Source of the DNA: Eublepharis macularius
Taxonomy: Eukaryota > Chordata > Lepidosauria > Squamata > Eublepharidae
DNA length: 64,000 nt
Assembly: GCF_028583425.1 (NCBI RefSeq)
Contig: NC_072801.1
Span: 64,743,766 to 64,807,765, forward strand
Reading direction: 5' to 3'
Shown: positions 9,204-21,558 of the stretch, one piece after another
Numbering within the stretch: the first letter of the stretch is position 1
Layout: each line of letters starts with the position of its first letter
Made by a program: the position numbers and the translations under genes
The notes under the pieces: model-generated
The model's database searches: none
What the model was told of the DNA's origin: nothing
Seen by the model: the letters and a program-made list of their open reading frames with translations, nothing else

Positions 9204-11697
9204 CATAGTCTATCACTTGGTTCAAAAATAACCAAATATTTTGCCCCCTGAAACATTTTGTGATGGCACCCACTACCCTTTCTCAACATTCCAAAAATTC
9301 CTACAGGCTCAAGAGGATTGGAGACCTTAGGACTACAGCAATGAAAGATCCCAAGAGGAAGTAATAGAGCACAGTAAATGATGATGATGAAAATGTGTAA
9401 TGATAAGGCATGCTGTAGTGTAATATCTGAAGGTATACTGCAGACTTAAAATGGTTTAATCGTCTGACAATGATAGTTTTGAAGGCTTCATTATGGCTCT
9501 CAGATGTGCCCCAAGGAATATCACAAAGGCAATGAGGTTGAACCATACCAACCCTACCCCTAGCTCTTTATGAAACTGGGCTCAGCAACTTGAGCCGTTT
9601 TTCCTCAATAAACCTGTAAATAACTTGTATTTCTTCCAATTCTAGTTGTGAAATTCTACCTCTTGCACTCCTAAGGAAGGTTATCTGATGAATGTCAATA
9701 TCAAAATACCCCCCAATGTCCACCTGGAGCCCCTGAACCCTGTTCAAACATACCTTCCGAACTGCCTTCTCTTTCACACACCCATAGCATCTTTAATGCT
9801 TCAAATACAGCCTAGTCAAAAGGAAATTTGGAAAATGTCATTCTCCAAGGGCACATTAATTTCTTAATATTGATGTTGAGTTCATATTCCTGGGCCACAC
9901 CAGCTTCCCAAGAAGCAAAGTCCTCAGATCATAGATCTGACACTCGATATTCATGTGAGAGATTCAGGTGCCCTAAGAGAATTCGGCACCTCTCAGTCGG
10001 CAGACTAAAGCTGCTGGGGCACAGGACTGCATTTGCTGCCCCAGAAGAGGAAAATGGCAGTGAGCCTTTTCCCGAGCATCCAAGTAACAGCTGGGGTGGG
10101 CAGAGCTGAAGGCTTTATAAGTCAACTCCTCCTGCTTGGCCAAGAAGGAGCATGTTCTCTGCTCTCCAGGAGAAGCGGTGGCAATAGTGGCCATGGTGGC
10201 AGCAGTGGTGGCGGAGCTTCCAGCAAAAGGGAGTAGCCTGCTGTGCACTGCCTTCCTGCAGCAGCAACACCCACTTCTTTGGCCTCTAGGGGCCAGGCCC
10301 TTAAGCCTAGTCAGCCTTGAGTGAAGCTATGATGGCAGCTGTGACTGCAGCCAAACCGCTGTTGCACCAGCAGCAACAATGGGCACCCTCTGGCAAAGGC
10401 CCAGCTGCTTGGTCATTGTGGTCCGTGCTTTGCCCCAAAATAGTGGCAAGTTTGGCCCATTGGGCCAGGCATTTCAGCATAGTGGATCCAGAGTGCAGTG
10501 GCAGCTTCTGCTGTGTTACAGCAGTGGTGGCAGCAGCACAGCTTCCATCAATGGCCCGTCTGTGCCAGAATCGGGGCTGCTGTCACGCACAGGGCTGGGC
10601 ACAGCAGGCAGGAGGCTCACTGGTACTGCAAGGCTGAACACAACAGGTAGGAGGTCAGTAGTCCAGAAGGCAGCAAACCAGGGTCAAGAAGTCAGGCTAA
10701 GTGTCAGGACCAATATGCCAGTCAGAGAGAGGAGCAGGCAGAAGGGTAGTCAGAAGGCAGGCCGGGGTCAAAGCCCAATCAAGCAGTAGAGCAGGGCACA
10801 ATGCAAGGCAAGAGTGTCCAGGCGTAGAGCTCTGGTAGCAGGGAGTGGCGAGCTGAGTTGCTTCCACACTTGGCTTCCTTGGCATCTTCCTTTTATGCAT
10901 TCCTAATGAGGAACAGCTGTTGCCTCTCTCTCTAACAGCTCCGCTCGGTGCAGTGCCTGTAAACGGCCACTCCTCCGTCTCTCCAGCAGAGCTGTCTTGT
11001 CTCTATGTTTCCTCCTTTCAGCTGGCCCCAGGTGCTCAGGTTTCGCTTTTGCCCTGGGGGAGTCTTTGTCTCTTACAGCCTCTGTGGAGGTTTCTGGCTG
11101 TTCTTGCTGAATTCCCTCTGGAGCAGCAGCAGTGGTTTCTGACTGCTCTTCCTTTCCAATAGCTTCTGCAGGGGCTTTTGGCTCTAGAGAAGATCCTGCT
11201 GGCCCTTCCTGCTCATCTTCTGAGGAGGACTCTGAGGCAATAGGTAAGGTGGCCAGTCAAGGCTGGGGCTGACTCATGACACCATACCCCCTCCCAAGGC
11301 CCCCCCTCTTGCCAGCATTTGGGCCTGTGGGCTATTACATACTCCCAAGTCCCAGCCTGAGTGGGGGCCAACCTTTCGGCCCAGGGGCATTGGTGGGCCA
11401 AGAACTAGGTGGTGGTGCCTGAACCCTGCTCCTATAAAAGGTGTAGTGAGGGTGTCACTCTTCTATTTTTTCTTCATCCACCCCACACTTCACCAGGGGG
11501 CATTGCTTGGCTTATCTGACAGGGCCTGGGCCTGCATATCAGGCCTAATAGGCCTCAGTGTATTGGCGGACATTTTGGGAGGTGACACCATCTTGTTTGC
11601 TCCAGGGTGGCCATTTTATCTGGGAATTTTTGGTGGACATCTTAAGTGGCCTGTTGGTGGCCATTTTAGGCTCTCCTTTTAGGAGATTTATAACTAG
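9204..11697. other. No gene recognised; CAG/GGC-rich stretch
   Basis: About 10040-10620 is rich in GCAGCAG and GTGGCAGCAG words with many overlapping frames on both strands, as expected for a low-complexity tract. The stretch 11400-11690 carries TATAAAAG (near 11433) just before the DIRS-like reading frames and may be the left end of that element. The other parts hold nothing that I recognise. Confidence 0.35.
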
Positions 11698-13559
11698 CAT
11701 GCCTTCAAGAAATGGAAAGGGGTCCTCTAAGGGCAAACAACCTGCAAAGCAGCCTGCTCCTAAAAGACCTGTGCCCTCCTTGTCTTCTTCTGATCATGAT
11801 GAAAAGGCAGTGGGGAGGCAGGAAATACTGGACTGCTTGGTGGCCCTAGAGCAAGCTAGGGGTGGTGCTGTGGCTTCATCAGGCAGGGCTAAGAGACCAA
11901 GCTAGGCTTGCCTCTAATGCAGCCTTTCAGTGCAAGGTTCTTAACTGTCTCTTTCCCCTTGAAGGGTCATGTGCAGTGGACAGTGATGAAGGAAGCAGTA
12001 GAGTACTGCCGGTTGAAGTCATGGCTAAAGAGGCCGAGGGACCGGCAACTGATCAATGCTGGATGGCGGAGTCCAGGCCACTGATGTTGGCAGTGGAGCC
12101 AGCTGAGGGAGACGGTAAGTCCACATTACCACAGCGGGGGGTGCATAGCTGTGGGGGCCATGGAGTCAGTCTGCTGCTGCCCCTAAGACTGACACACCCA
12201 ACATATATGCTAACTGGCTAGTCTTCTGTGCAGGGTATACTGATGGCATGGTTCCCCTGGGGCCAACCAGCATGGATGGGGCAACATAGGGTGCTGGCTG
12301 GCACTCTACCTACATAAGGACATATGGGACTGTTTGCACGGTATGGGGAGGACAGGCTGCCCCTGATGGGACAGGCTTCCTTATGGCATTACTACCCCGG
12401 TGCCCCCTGGAACTCTCTTCTGCCTGGACCATCTGCCTATGGGGTGGTTCCTTTTAGGCCCCTGCCATTTGAGAACACAACAGTGCCCTTGGGCGATCAT
12501 CTGACCCCTGTGTCAGAGCTGTGGCTAGATAATATCCTTACTCCAGACTACCTTCTGCAATCAGACAAAAGCCTGTTGTTTTCAAAAGTTTACTGAAGAA
12601 AGGATTCATTATAGTCCACGGGCCTAGATACAATATCCAGGCTGGTACACGTGTGTTGTTACGAATGACAGGCAAAGCATGAGTTACAAAGTATCAGAAC
12701 CCAGCAGGCCCAACCTCCCCCCATAGTTCTCAAAACAATCCCTTTGAAGCTGAGAAAGCGAAAGTGTCCCAAGGCTGGAGAAGCGATAGCCAAAACAATC
12801 CTCTTCCGTGAGATAGCTGCTGGGAACATCTTGGCACCTGGGAACAAAGCACTTAGAATACTGAAAGAATTAATATGGAGTCTCTTCGGTTACATACATA
12901 CACTTCAACCCTGACACCCTGCAACTAGGGAAAAAATTCTACGGGGTGAGTGCATCGATGTCTTCACTCTCCTCTTCAGGGTGCTGGAGAAAAAAAGAGA
13001 AGTAAGACCTCGATGACCAGAAAAAGGAGAGGTTGAAATGGAGAAAGGTGGATCGCACTTGGACCAATTGGCTCCCAGGCATGCTGATTTACACTGGAGT
13101 GATTGCCAGGGCACTGCCATGGTGGGCCGCTCCTTTATTTCAGTATATCGATATCATTCATAGGGTCTATACAGATTTTGCTGATGCTGCTTGGTTGCAG
13201 TACAATAAGGAATTCCATATGAGGGCCGCCCTGAACCCACGCTTGCCCTGGAATCAGATTCACCGGCAGGTTTGATTGCAGGCGATGTCACCTGCCAAAC
13301 CCAACCTTGGCAACCACTCCAACAGCAGTCATCTGGTGCAGCAGCATCAGTCTTCCTCTGATACCTGCGCCCCTGTGGGGCAGCTGGTTCAACCTCACCT
13401 GCTCTGCTGGGAGTACACCTCCCAGGGGGATCTGCTTCAGTTTCAAGCACAAATGCCCAATCTGTGGAGGCCCCCACCCATTTACACCCTGCCCTAGGCA
13501 GCCAAGACGGGGCAGTAAGTGGGGAGGGGCACAGAGGTTCCCAGACTTTGGCTAATAAA

Positions 13560-15500
13560 GGGGCTCAGCCCCATAAAGCTGCAGGGTGTTATGATTTCCT
13601 TTCTTTCTCTTAATTAAATTTTGCCTTTAACCCTTTTTTCATGCCTCCTCTGGGTAGATTGCTGCCACCAGGAATTATATTCCAAAATAACTTAAATTTC
13701 CCCTTTAATAATGTGCCCAAGCATCAGGCTTCTTCGTGGGACTATGTGGTCCTGAGGATAGGAATGGGATATGGGAATAACAGATACTCTGGGCTGAAAA
13801 AAAACCTCAAAATAAAACTTTTCTTTTTACAATAAGCATATTGGTTTCATATTATTTCTTAAGCTTGAAGGTTTCAAAAGACTGTTATTTGTTCTTACAG
13901 TTATTTTTCATAGACACAGTCACTCAGATCTTCTCTCAGGCGGCTGCACATAGTTTGCCTGCTTCAGATATCAATTTCTCACTCAAATACACATAAGACT
14001 TTCTCTCAGGTGCGCACACAGTTTGCCTCTCTTGCCCTGACTGAATGTTCTTTCACAAACATACACAGTTCAAGCTTCCTCACAGGTTATATTTCTCTCA
14101 GAAATGTTTAAACACACTCAGGCGGCACACAGCTTGCCTGCTTTCCCCAGGCCCCCTTTTCTCTCCACTCAGTAACTAAAAACTGCATTCACTCCACCCA
14201 CACTCTCAGAGCCAAGCTATAAGTGACGCCTGACACAGGTTGGACACTTGTCAGCACGTCTCAAGTTTTAATGGGAAATGTAGGCAGCTTGGCAGAACGT
14301 TGGACAAGTGACAGCCAGAGAGCCAAGCTGCAAGACCAGAATGCCTACATTTCCCATCAAAACTTGAGGGAAGCTGACAAGTGTCCAACCTGTGTCAAGC
14401 GTCACTTGTAGCTTAGCTCTCAGTCATCAACCAATCATCTCACTCATTCATCCTGCTCTTTCACCCCCACTTTTCATCTGTACCAAACCAAGCATTTAAG
14501 GACACACAAACGCATTTGAAATTACATACTTAAACAACTTTTGTTGTATTACCCCATGTTGTGGAAATTGTTGCTCTGCAACCAGGGACTAGTCCACCAG
14601 CTGCTTGGGTTTGCCTCTTACCATAGGCATGTAAAGAGTGCAATCTCACTTGATCTTTCCCTAGTACTAAACTGATGTCTCTGCTGAGAATAATGTGTCA
14701 GCAGTGAGAAGGTCTTATGCGGGACTGGAAGTTCTTTATTGGTAAAGACATAATAATAATAAAAAAAAACAGTTGGGCAAGGCACCAGACTTGGGCCCAG
14801 CCTACTGACTACCAAAGCACTATAAAGATAGATACAGAATACAAGTTAGCATGCACAATACAACAACATTATAAGATAACTACAGAAAAGAAAACTTACC
14901 CTCCCCCCATTCCAGAGCTCTGGGACCCCCCCATTGCACAGCCGCAAAGGCTAGCACTAGCCTTTGCGTGTTGGCAAGTGAAGGGTACCGAGCTCTTGTT
15001 CCATCCCTCTTTTATAGGGAAATATCAAAGACTTGCCTCATTAACATCTTAATCAATCGCAATGTCTTTGTTCTTGAAAGACAGTTCCGTCGAAAGTCCT
15101 TCATGTAAACACAAGTCTACACATCTTTTACCTCTGTGATAGACTGCATCTTTGATATGTATTTGACTACATTGTAAATTACACAGGAATGTTCATACTT
15201 CACTGGCTGAAGATTTTAGACACCTTGTTTTCCTAAAGATAAGCTGTTTGTTGTTTACCCTTTTGGTGATTTATATGTAGAAGGCCAGAGGACCCTTAAA
15301 GAGGTCTCAAACAATTAACTTTTATGGTCTTAACTGTTTCCTGTGCAGGGGTGAGACCTTCCCAGGAACTGCGACTTTATTCTGCAGGGACAGAGCTTTT
15401 GGAAGATTTCTTTTTTCCCCAAACTCCAGCTGGTTCTTTATTTCTAACATGGGCCAAAAAGGCCTGGTTCCAACCCACTAACAAAATTCTGACAACACCC
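13560..15500. other. Insertions inside the DIRS remnant, partly repetitive
   Basis: About 13917-14195 has three imperfect copies of a CTCAGGCGGC...CACAGTTTGCCT-type unit, like an LTR or satellite. A Harbinger-like MITE follows at 14209. About 14700-15300 is AT-rich and unassigned. No gene seen. Confidence 0.35.
14209..14419. mobile_element. Harbinger-like MITE, TCA target duplication
   Basis: Inverted ends GAGCCAAGCTATAAGTGACG and its near complement, with the direct repeat TCA at 14206-14208 and 14420-14422. Inner arms (TTGGACACTTGTCAGC, TGGGAAATGTAGGC) are also palindromic. A 3-bp TNA duplication points to the PIF/Harbinger superfamily. Confidence 0.75.
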
Positions 15501-16290
15501 CAAGCATCAGGAAGTGCTCTTTTTGTTGAAGGGTTTTAAATTCGGATTTAAGATCCCATTCCATGGCCCCCGGGCCTCCTTCAGGTCTGCCAACCTGTGT
15601 TCAGTTGCCATCATGGAGGGGGTGGAGCAGAGCAAGATTGCCAAGGAATGCACAGAGGGCCAGGTCTGTGCACAGAGCCCATCTCATGCCTGGTTTGTGG
15701 GTTTCCCCTTTGGGTGTGGTTCCCCAAAAGATGGAAGGGAAGTTCCATCTCATTCACCACCTTTCATACCCCAGGGAGGATCAGTAAATGATGCCATTCC
15801 CGAGCATTTACACTCTGTGCACTAAATGTCCTTTGACCAGGCGGTCAAGATTGTGAGGCTCTGTGGGCTTGATGCTGAAATGGTCAAATATGACATTAAG
15901 TCAGCATTTTGTCTTTTACCGGTTCATCCTGAGGATTTGAGCTGCTTGGATTCTTGTTCAATGGCCAATACTATGTGGATAGGGTGCTCCCAATAGGGTG
16001 TTCAATTTTTTGTTCAGCTTTTGAGCGATTTAGCTCTTTTCTTGAGTAGGCTTTGCGGTACTGGCTCCATTGCTGGGACACAGTCCACTATTTGGATGAC
16101 TTCCTTTTCATAAGCCCTGCAGGTTTGGGCCAATGCGCCCATCTCCTGGCTGGCTTTATCAGCCTAGCTGGTGAATCAAGGGTCCCACTAGCCCACAAAA
16201 AGACTGAAGGCCTGGCACCAATGCTGCCCTTTCTGGTGACCTCCAATGTTTCTGGGTCCATGAGAGGTGGCAAAGTGTTCACCTCCTGAT

Positions 16291-17267
16291 CCAACACCAG
16301 CTGCTTGGGAGCTATCCTGACACCACTCCTCATCAATATACACAAGCTGCTGGCATTGGCTAAGGAGATGAGCACTACACCACCTGTCCTGAGCAATATT
16401 CTCTGTTTCTGCCTGTGGTGTTCTCTGAGTGCAAATGAACCTGGAGCATTGGAAGTCCCTGGCTGGACTTCACCTGTGGTGCTGGGGCTGGAGTGTGTCA
16501 GTGTTCCTGCCTCAGCTCCTGTCAGTGCTCTCTGATTGGCCAGCAGCTGTTCTCCCTGATTGCTTGTTTCTACTGAATTGAGACTGGCTGCCTGCGGCTT
16601 CCCTCCTTTTGAGAAGTCTGAGGTTACAACAGGCTCCTCTTCTTCTGAGGACTCCTCCTGGGATATACAAGGCTCTTCTTCTCCTGAGGAGTCCTCACTA
16701 GGACTAAGCTCTGGCTGACCCACAACAGCGACTTACAGCAGGCCTAATGCTAGTTTGACCCACCCCCACATCTCCGTGGCCTGCTCTCAGGACAGTAGGC
16801 TGCCCACCCTTGTTCTCCTTGCCACCACAAGGGGTGCTTGCTACAGTAGTGGTCCTGTGGCTGGACCCCGACTGCAAAGATGGCGGCTGCAAGCTCCTCG
16901 GAGCTGCAGTTTCCCCCGCACTTCTTGCCTCCATCAGGTGAGTTGGTTGTGGTGGCAAGTGGGGCTGGAGGGGCCCCTCTTTGGGGACCTGGGAGGAGGC
17001 AGCCCTGAGAGGGGCTCCAAGACTAGCCCTAATGCCAGACACAAACTATGTAGTGCCTGTGTGATATGACTTGTAGGGAAGAGATTCAAAGAAATATCCC
17101 CAGAAATATATTGTACTAAAGGAGCCAAAAAGGTCTTTATAAAACAATTTATTATAAAAGAGAAAAAAATAGGGAAAGGGTGGTTGAATTCACAAGGGGC
17201 AACACAAAATAATGAGAACAGCACACAACACAGAGACCTTGAAAGTAAAAGCAGTAAAGTTCTAATT
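16291..17267. other. Unassigned, Glu/Ser-coding on the minus strand
   Basis: A minus-strand frame at 16088-16723 starts with an acidic Ser/Glu run, but its second half is antisense to the DIRS RT, so it is not a gene as a whole. Its first 400 bases may belong to another retroelement. Nothing else was recognised. Confidence 0.3.
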
Positions 17268-17515
17268 CAACTTAATAATAATATTCAATTTATATACTGC
17301 CCTTCAGGACAACTTAACACCCACTTAGGGGAGTTTACAAAGTGTGTTATTATCATCCTCATGACAATCACTCTGTGAGGTGGGTAGAACTGTAAGAGGT
17401 TCAAGAAGCTGTGACTGATCACCCAGCTGGCTTCAAGCAGAGGGGTGGGGAATCAAACCTGGTTCTTCAGATTAGGGTCCTGCCACTCTTAACTACTACA
17501 CCAGACTGGCTCTTA
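17268..17515 (-). mobile_element. tRNA-derived SINE, minus strand
   Basis: In reverse it reads a tRNA-like head (GTTAAGAGTGGCAGGA with a GGTTTGATTCCCC B box), a CACCTCACAGAGTGATTGT body and an AT-rich (ATTATT)n tail at 17268. Related plus-strand copies lie at 37915 and 58030. Confidence 0.75.
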
Positions 17516-17879
17516 CTTTCTCTAGACTGTAGCAGGTTCCTCAGAACATGTATGAGTTCCTTACAGCACCAAGACAATGAAAAAGTCCTTAACTCTCCCC
17601 AGTGTTCTAGTGGTCTTCTGGTTTCATGTTGCTGGAGACAAAGGAAAGGTCCAGAGATCCCAGAAATTTATGGGCAACAGAATCTGACCTAAGCTAGCTT
17701 CGTCTATGAGATTGACTAGCTGATTCCACCAATCCCAAGTAATGCTCCATCTCTGATGTCAGAAGCTACAGTGACCAATATGAGAAATCCCATAATTAAT
17801 GGGTCTGAACTTCTATGACAAAAAGAGGACATGGCTCAACATAATGTCTATTGTCAAAGAGGGATTAGAGAGCCATTGT

Positions 17880-18115
17880 GGTGTCTAGAGTGAAGGAATA
17901 GAACTTGATCAACCCAGGTTCAAGTCCCTGCTCTGCCATGGAAAGTCACTGGGTAACTTTGGGTCAGTCTCGTACTCTCAGCCTAACCCATCTCACAGGG
18001 TTGTTAGGATAAAATAGAGAAGAGAAGCCACTTTGTGTCCCTGTTGGGGAGAAGGGCAGGGTATAAATAAAGTAAAAATACAATAAATAAATAAATAAAT
18101 AAATAAATAAAATTA
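17880..18115 (+). mobile_element. tRNA-derived SINE, plus strand
   Basis: A tRNA-like head with GGTTCAAGTCC near 17930, a body with CTCAGCCTAACCCATCTCACAGG and GTGTCCCTGTTGGGGAGAAGGGCAGG, and a tail of (AAAT)n at 18085-18118. Confidence 0.7.
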
Positions 18116-18118
18116 ATA

Positions 18119-18635
18119 AAATCTGCATTCATTCTAGTTTAATTCTAATCTCTTGAAAATAGTCAAGTATTTTCTTTCTAGTGATGCTTTATCTTCCCTT
18201 TTACATGTGCTCATTTAGATATATGCTACTTTTCTTCCCAATGTAGACTTGTAACATGGTTTACAACATTGTTCTCTCCTCCTCCACTTTTTCCCTCAAA
18301 ACTAACTACCCTATCAGATAGGACTGGGCCCAATGTCACCTAATGAACTTCCATGTCAGAGTGGTGGTGGGGTTCAAACCTACACTGCACTGGCTGATAC
18401 TTCCCAGTGCTTGTATTTTTAACTTGAAAGTGTAGCAGAAGAAGCACTGCCTCAAATTTGTACTGAGAATTTATTAGCAAGACATACATGCGCTTAATTT
18501 TGTCTGGACTGTACTCTTTCTTAGATGAATTGGGGCGGTGGGTTTGGAAGCCTTTCTGTACTACAGGAAGTTAAGAGAGTCTGTGGGCCTGCAACACGCA
18601 TAAACTTGTGGCTGTCTTTCTACATCTGTTTTCAG
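18119..18635. other. Intron upstream of CARD exon A
   Basis: No feature recognised except the pyrimidine tract before the acceptor at 18634-18635. Confidence 0.5.
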
Positions 18636-18881
18636 AGGAGACTTTTTTTGAGAGACATCAGGAAGAGATAATTCGCCGTGCTGTTGGGGTAGACATTGTA
18701 TTAGATTTTCTGGAAATCAGTGGAGTAATAACGTTTGATCAGTTGCAAGAAATCCAAGGTACTGATCAACAGCGAATTCAAAAACTTTATGAGCTAATGC
18801 CAAGATGGAAAGGATTTGATAAGGAACAGATGGAACGTATCTTGACAGAAACAAATGGGCGGCTTATTACACAGCTTCAAG
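18636..18881 (+). CDS. CARD cassette exon A of locus 1
   Basis: This exon encodes one complete CARD of 82 residues, a six-helix death-fold module that self-associates and recruits other CARD proteins in the cytosol. It starts after TTTTCAG and ends at CAAG|GTATG, phase 1 on both sides, so it can be skipped or repeated in frame. The order of motifs is E-E-x-F-F-E-R-H-Q-E-E near residue 1-11, I-I-R-R near 13, a V-L-D-F-L helix, then K-L-Y-E-L-M-P-R-W near 50-58, and E-T-N-G-R-L-I at the end. These match the C-terminal CARD of NLRP1-type proteins. The counterpart in locus 2 is the exon at 59268. The donor is followed by a TG-rich tract. Confidence 0.9.
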
Positions 18882-19119
18882 GTATGTGTGTGTGTGCGCA
18901 CATGTGTATGCGCGTGAGACTTTAATACACAGAATGAGAGCATTGTGTCCTCAACTGATCCAGAAGGATTCATTTCTAGCTTAGATGGATAATCTACGAT
19001 CAAGGCTAGACATGGGGCATTTTAAAGGTGCTGGCTCTCATACAAAAAGTACATGGGATGTATAGCTGCTTTTTCTCAGGCTGCGTCTGTTTATATGATA
19101 GCAGCTAAGTATACCTGGC

Positions 19120-19245
19120 CCATTGCTAGGGTTGCCAACTTCCAGGTGGGGCCTGGAGTACTCCCAAAGTTATAGTTTATCTCCAGACTACAGAAAAGGG
19201 CCGCTTCAGGGAGTGGACTGTATGGTACCACACACCTAGTAGCAG
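19120..19245. repeat. Interspersed repeat (ttgccaacttccaggtggggcc type)
   Basis: The stretch with GGGTTGCCAACTTCCAGGTG and TATCTCCAGACTACAG is a fragment of a repeat that also occurs, reversed, at about 53800-53970 and near 760-805. Family unknown to me. Confidence 0.45.
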
Positions 19246-19686
19246 TGCCTATAGCTTAATAAACAAAGATGCACCAACTTGCAGCTGTGCTCTGCATTTG
19301 GATGTCTTCTGTTCTTTACATGAGTTTCTAGTATCCCTAAAATATTGATATAAAATATTCATAGAAAGGAGTGCTTCTGAGGTGAAAGTGCTTTTCCCTG
19401 CAGCTTCAGGCCCTCCAATCCCTCAGAGAAAACTGTCTTTTATTTTCCTTATAAGGACTACCCCAGCTCCTTAATTCCCTCCAGTGGATTAAGGATTACA
19501 CTCAGTTTTGCTAATTTCCGTGCTGTTACTAGCTATTTTAAAGGGGGAAAGGATGGGGCCTTTAGAAACCTCTCTTTCCCCCTTTGAAATGCTAGTAAAG
19601 GGGCAACTCAGTTTCAATTAGCTAAATTGAGCAAGGGGTGAAGCATTAACTCCCATCTTTCCTGCATGGTTGTGGGGCAAATTGTG

Positions 19687-19711
19687 GACTTGTGTGTGTG
19701 TGTGTGCACGT
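19687..19711. repeat. (TG)n microsatellite
   Basis: A run of TG units in the intron between CARD exons A and B. A shorter one follows the donor of exon A at 18883-18906. Confidence 0.85.
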
Positions 19712-19887
19712 GTGCAATTGACCTTTTGCAAACTGATGTAGTTCTGTGATCATCATGTCTATTTTGGTCCTCCTCAGCAGGCATTTGTAGGGTGACCGTG
19801 TGGAACCCTCTACCTATAAAAAGCACAACCAGATTGACAACTTTCCCATGAGCTTACAAAAACTTTTACATCTATTTTTGTCCTCAG

Positions 19888-20130
19888 GGGGCCATTTTGT
19901 GGACAGACATTGGGAGGAGCTGATCGAACGAGTGACGGAGGTCCCCCTGAGCCAGCTTCGTGGGTTTGCACTGGATGAGGAGCAATATGAGACTCTCCTT
20001 CACTGCGCCACAGCCAAGATGCAGATGCAAGCCCTGTTCCAGATGAAGCAAAAGTGGAACCGGCAACAGAAAGATCGGTTGTACCAAGCCCTGGCAGAAA
20101 CAAACAAACATGTCATTGAAGAGCTTGAGG
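19888..20130 (+). CDS. CARD cassette exon B of locus 1
   Basis: This exon encodes an 81-residue CARD in phase 1-1, from TCCTCAG to GAGG|GTAAGG. It begins G-G-H-F-V-D-R-H, followed by E-E-L-I-E-R-V, a D-E-E-Q-Y-E-T-L-L segment, W-N-R-Q-Q-K-D-R-L-Y and A-E-T-N. The family pattern HF(V/I)xxHxxxLIxRV...LYxxxxxWN...KDxLYxALxETN is complete. Its 5' two thirds is nearly identical in DNA to the exon at 62445 in locus 2, although the introns around it are not, which suggests a gene conversion tract. It lacks the L-Y-x-L-V-P motif before W-N and has L-F-Q-M-K-Q-K-W-N instead, so the central helix surface differs from the other CARDs. Confidence 0.92.
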
Positions 20131-20611
20131 GTAAGGCTATGTTATGTTAAACCTAGTGAAATCCTTTTTTCTCTCCAGATAAAACATTCGTTGTGAAAGG
20201 GAATTTTTTAAATACTACTCTGCTGCGAATTATAAATTTCCCTTCTACTGCTTATTAAAATATTATCTAAGACACCAACCACAGTGAGACAGAGAAATAT
20301 GAGTTTTATTGTTAAAACTCAGTCACCTGAGGTTCCTGGGGCCTGATGCGTACTGAGCTACTTTATAACTTATGCTTAAATACTTTAATGTTAAATTGTT
20401 TATAGAACAAAATGAATCAAAGCAAGCATATACAACATTCATAGTTTTCTAGAGGATCCCAATTCCTACAGTTCTAATGTAGAGGAATAAGGAATGGATC
20501 TAAGTAAAGACATATGACTTGTCCTGATAAATGAGTTCCAAGGGATGTAGTAGAAGCAGCACAGAAGTGAAGATGGGCATCACAGTAGAGAGATTCTAAT
20601 AAAGCAAACAA

Positions 20612-20823
20612 AGGCCATTTCCACTGGCTTACCTGAAGCTGCACCATGCCGCAACGTTGCAGATCGTGCCGGGGAAAATGCAAAATATCGCGTTTTCTCG
20701 TGCGAGTTTTGCGCGACATTGCGCAAAACTCGCGCGAGAAAATGCAATATTTTGCATTTTCCCTGGCACGATCCGCAACGTTGCGGCATGGCACGGCTTC
20801 AGGTAAGCCATGTGGAAATGGCC
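20612..20823. mobile_element. Long palindromic MITE, copy 2
   Basis: The ends GGCCATTTCCACTGGCTTACCT and its near complement enclose two GC-rich arms with CGCGAGAAAATGC-type words, so the element folds on itself nearly end to end. It is homologous in design and partly in sequence to 567-760. It lies in the intron between CARD exons B and C. Confidence 0.75.
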
Positions 20824-21558
20824 AAATTTGGTGTGTGAAGAGCTTATACTTATACTTCAAAAGGATATGGAAAGGGAAGAGGGAATTGCAGAGAAACTGC
20901 TTATGTCTCTCAACCAGGATTGGGTTATTCTGTGAAACTTTAAACTTGACTGGAAATTGGGCTGTGTAACTGCTTAGCAGGTAAGTGCTGTCCCAGGAAG
21001 GTTTTTTTTTAAATTGATATTGGGGAATATCTTTATACTGATGCATTACAGTCCAGCCCTCCTATCTGAATAAAATGCGCTCTTGAATAATTCATTTTTG
21101 GGTCGTGTGCAGAAAGTGGGAAAATGGGAGCTTTCCTAACCTCTTCAGATAGACCATTTCATAAGAGGGGAATCACCCAGAGATGTACAAAGGACTTTAA
21201 AGGATTTAATAGGTTATTTGGTTCCTTCTCTCTCTTTAATATAGCAGGAAATCTCTTTAAGGCTATACAAGGTAAATTGATTCAAGGATACTTATCCATA
21301 GTTTATAAGACCTTGAATTCTGAAAATTTCTTGGAGACTTCAGCCCATTCCACCAGCCGTTTAACTGTTTCACTTACCTAGTCTTAGACATCGACTTCAG
21401 CCTAGATATTGGCTTCATTCATCTATCATGCCTCCTTCTTTGGGAGGAATCACCAATTTCAGGGCATACTCCAGCCAATAAAAAGAATGAAGTAAGCTGA
21501 ATGTTCTTTCCTAAAAGTAAACATACAGTGACTGAGGTTGTGATTTGTTTCTTTTCAG
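20824..21558. other. Intron before CARD exon C
   Basis: No repeat or exon was recognised with confidence. AT-rich and unremarkable. Confidence 0.4.

Larger units (their letters stand above)
11699..16290 (+). mobile_element. DIRS-like retrotransposon remnant (gag and RT, broken)
   Basis: Several plus-strand frames fit a DIRS-type element. At 11699 a basic Lys/Ser/Pro-rich gag-like start; at 13033-13275 a helical gag segment (Q-Y-I-D-I-I-H-R-V-Y, A-W-L-Q-Y-N-K-E-F, N-P-R-L-P-W); at about 13440-13500 a zinc-knuckle-like F-K-H-K-C-P-I-C-G-G-P-H-P-F-T-P-C; at about 15690-15800 the RT lead S-P-L-G-V-V-P-Q-K and I-H-H-L-S-Y-P; at about 15880-15930 Y-D-I-K-S-A-F-C-L-L-P-V-H-P; and at about 16087 H-Y-L-D-D-F-L-F, the YLDD active site. 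Frameshifts separate these, and other repeats (13560-15500) split gag from RT. Confidence 0.65.

Noticed and set aside
16088-16723. Minus-strand 211-codon frame with acidic N-terminus
   Set aside because: The second half is antisense to the YLDD part of the DIRS-like RT, so it is not one coding sequence.
1-18635. NACHT, LRR or PYD exon for locus 1
   Set aside because: Searched by eye for Walker A (GxxGxGK), LRR and PYD motifs on both strands; none was found. Such exons may lie upstream of the window.
20474-21046. Minus-strand 190-codon frame
   Set aside because: It is built on the palindromic MITE 20612-20823; the same peptide-like words arise on both strands.
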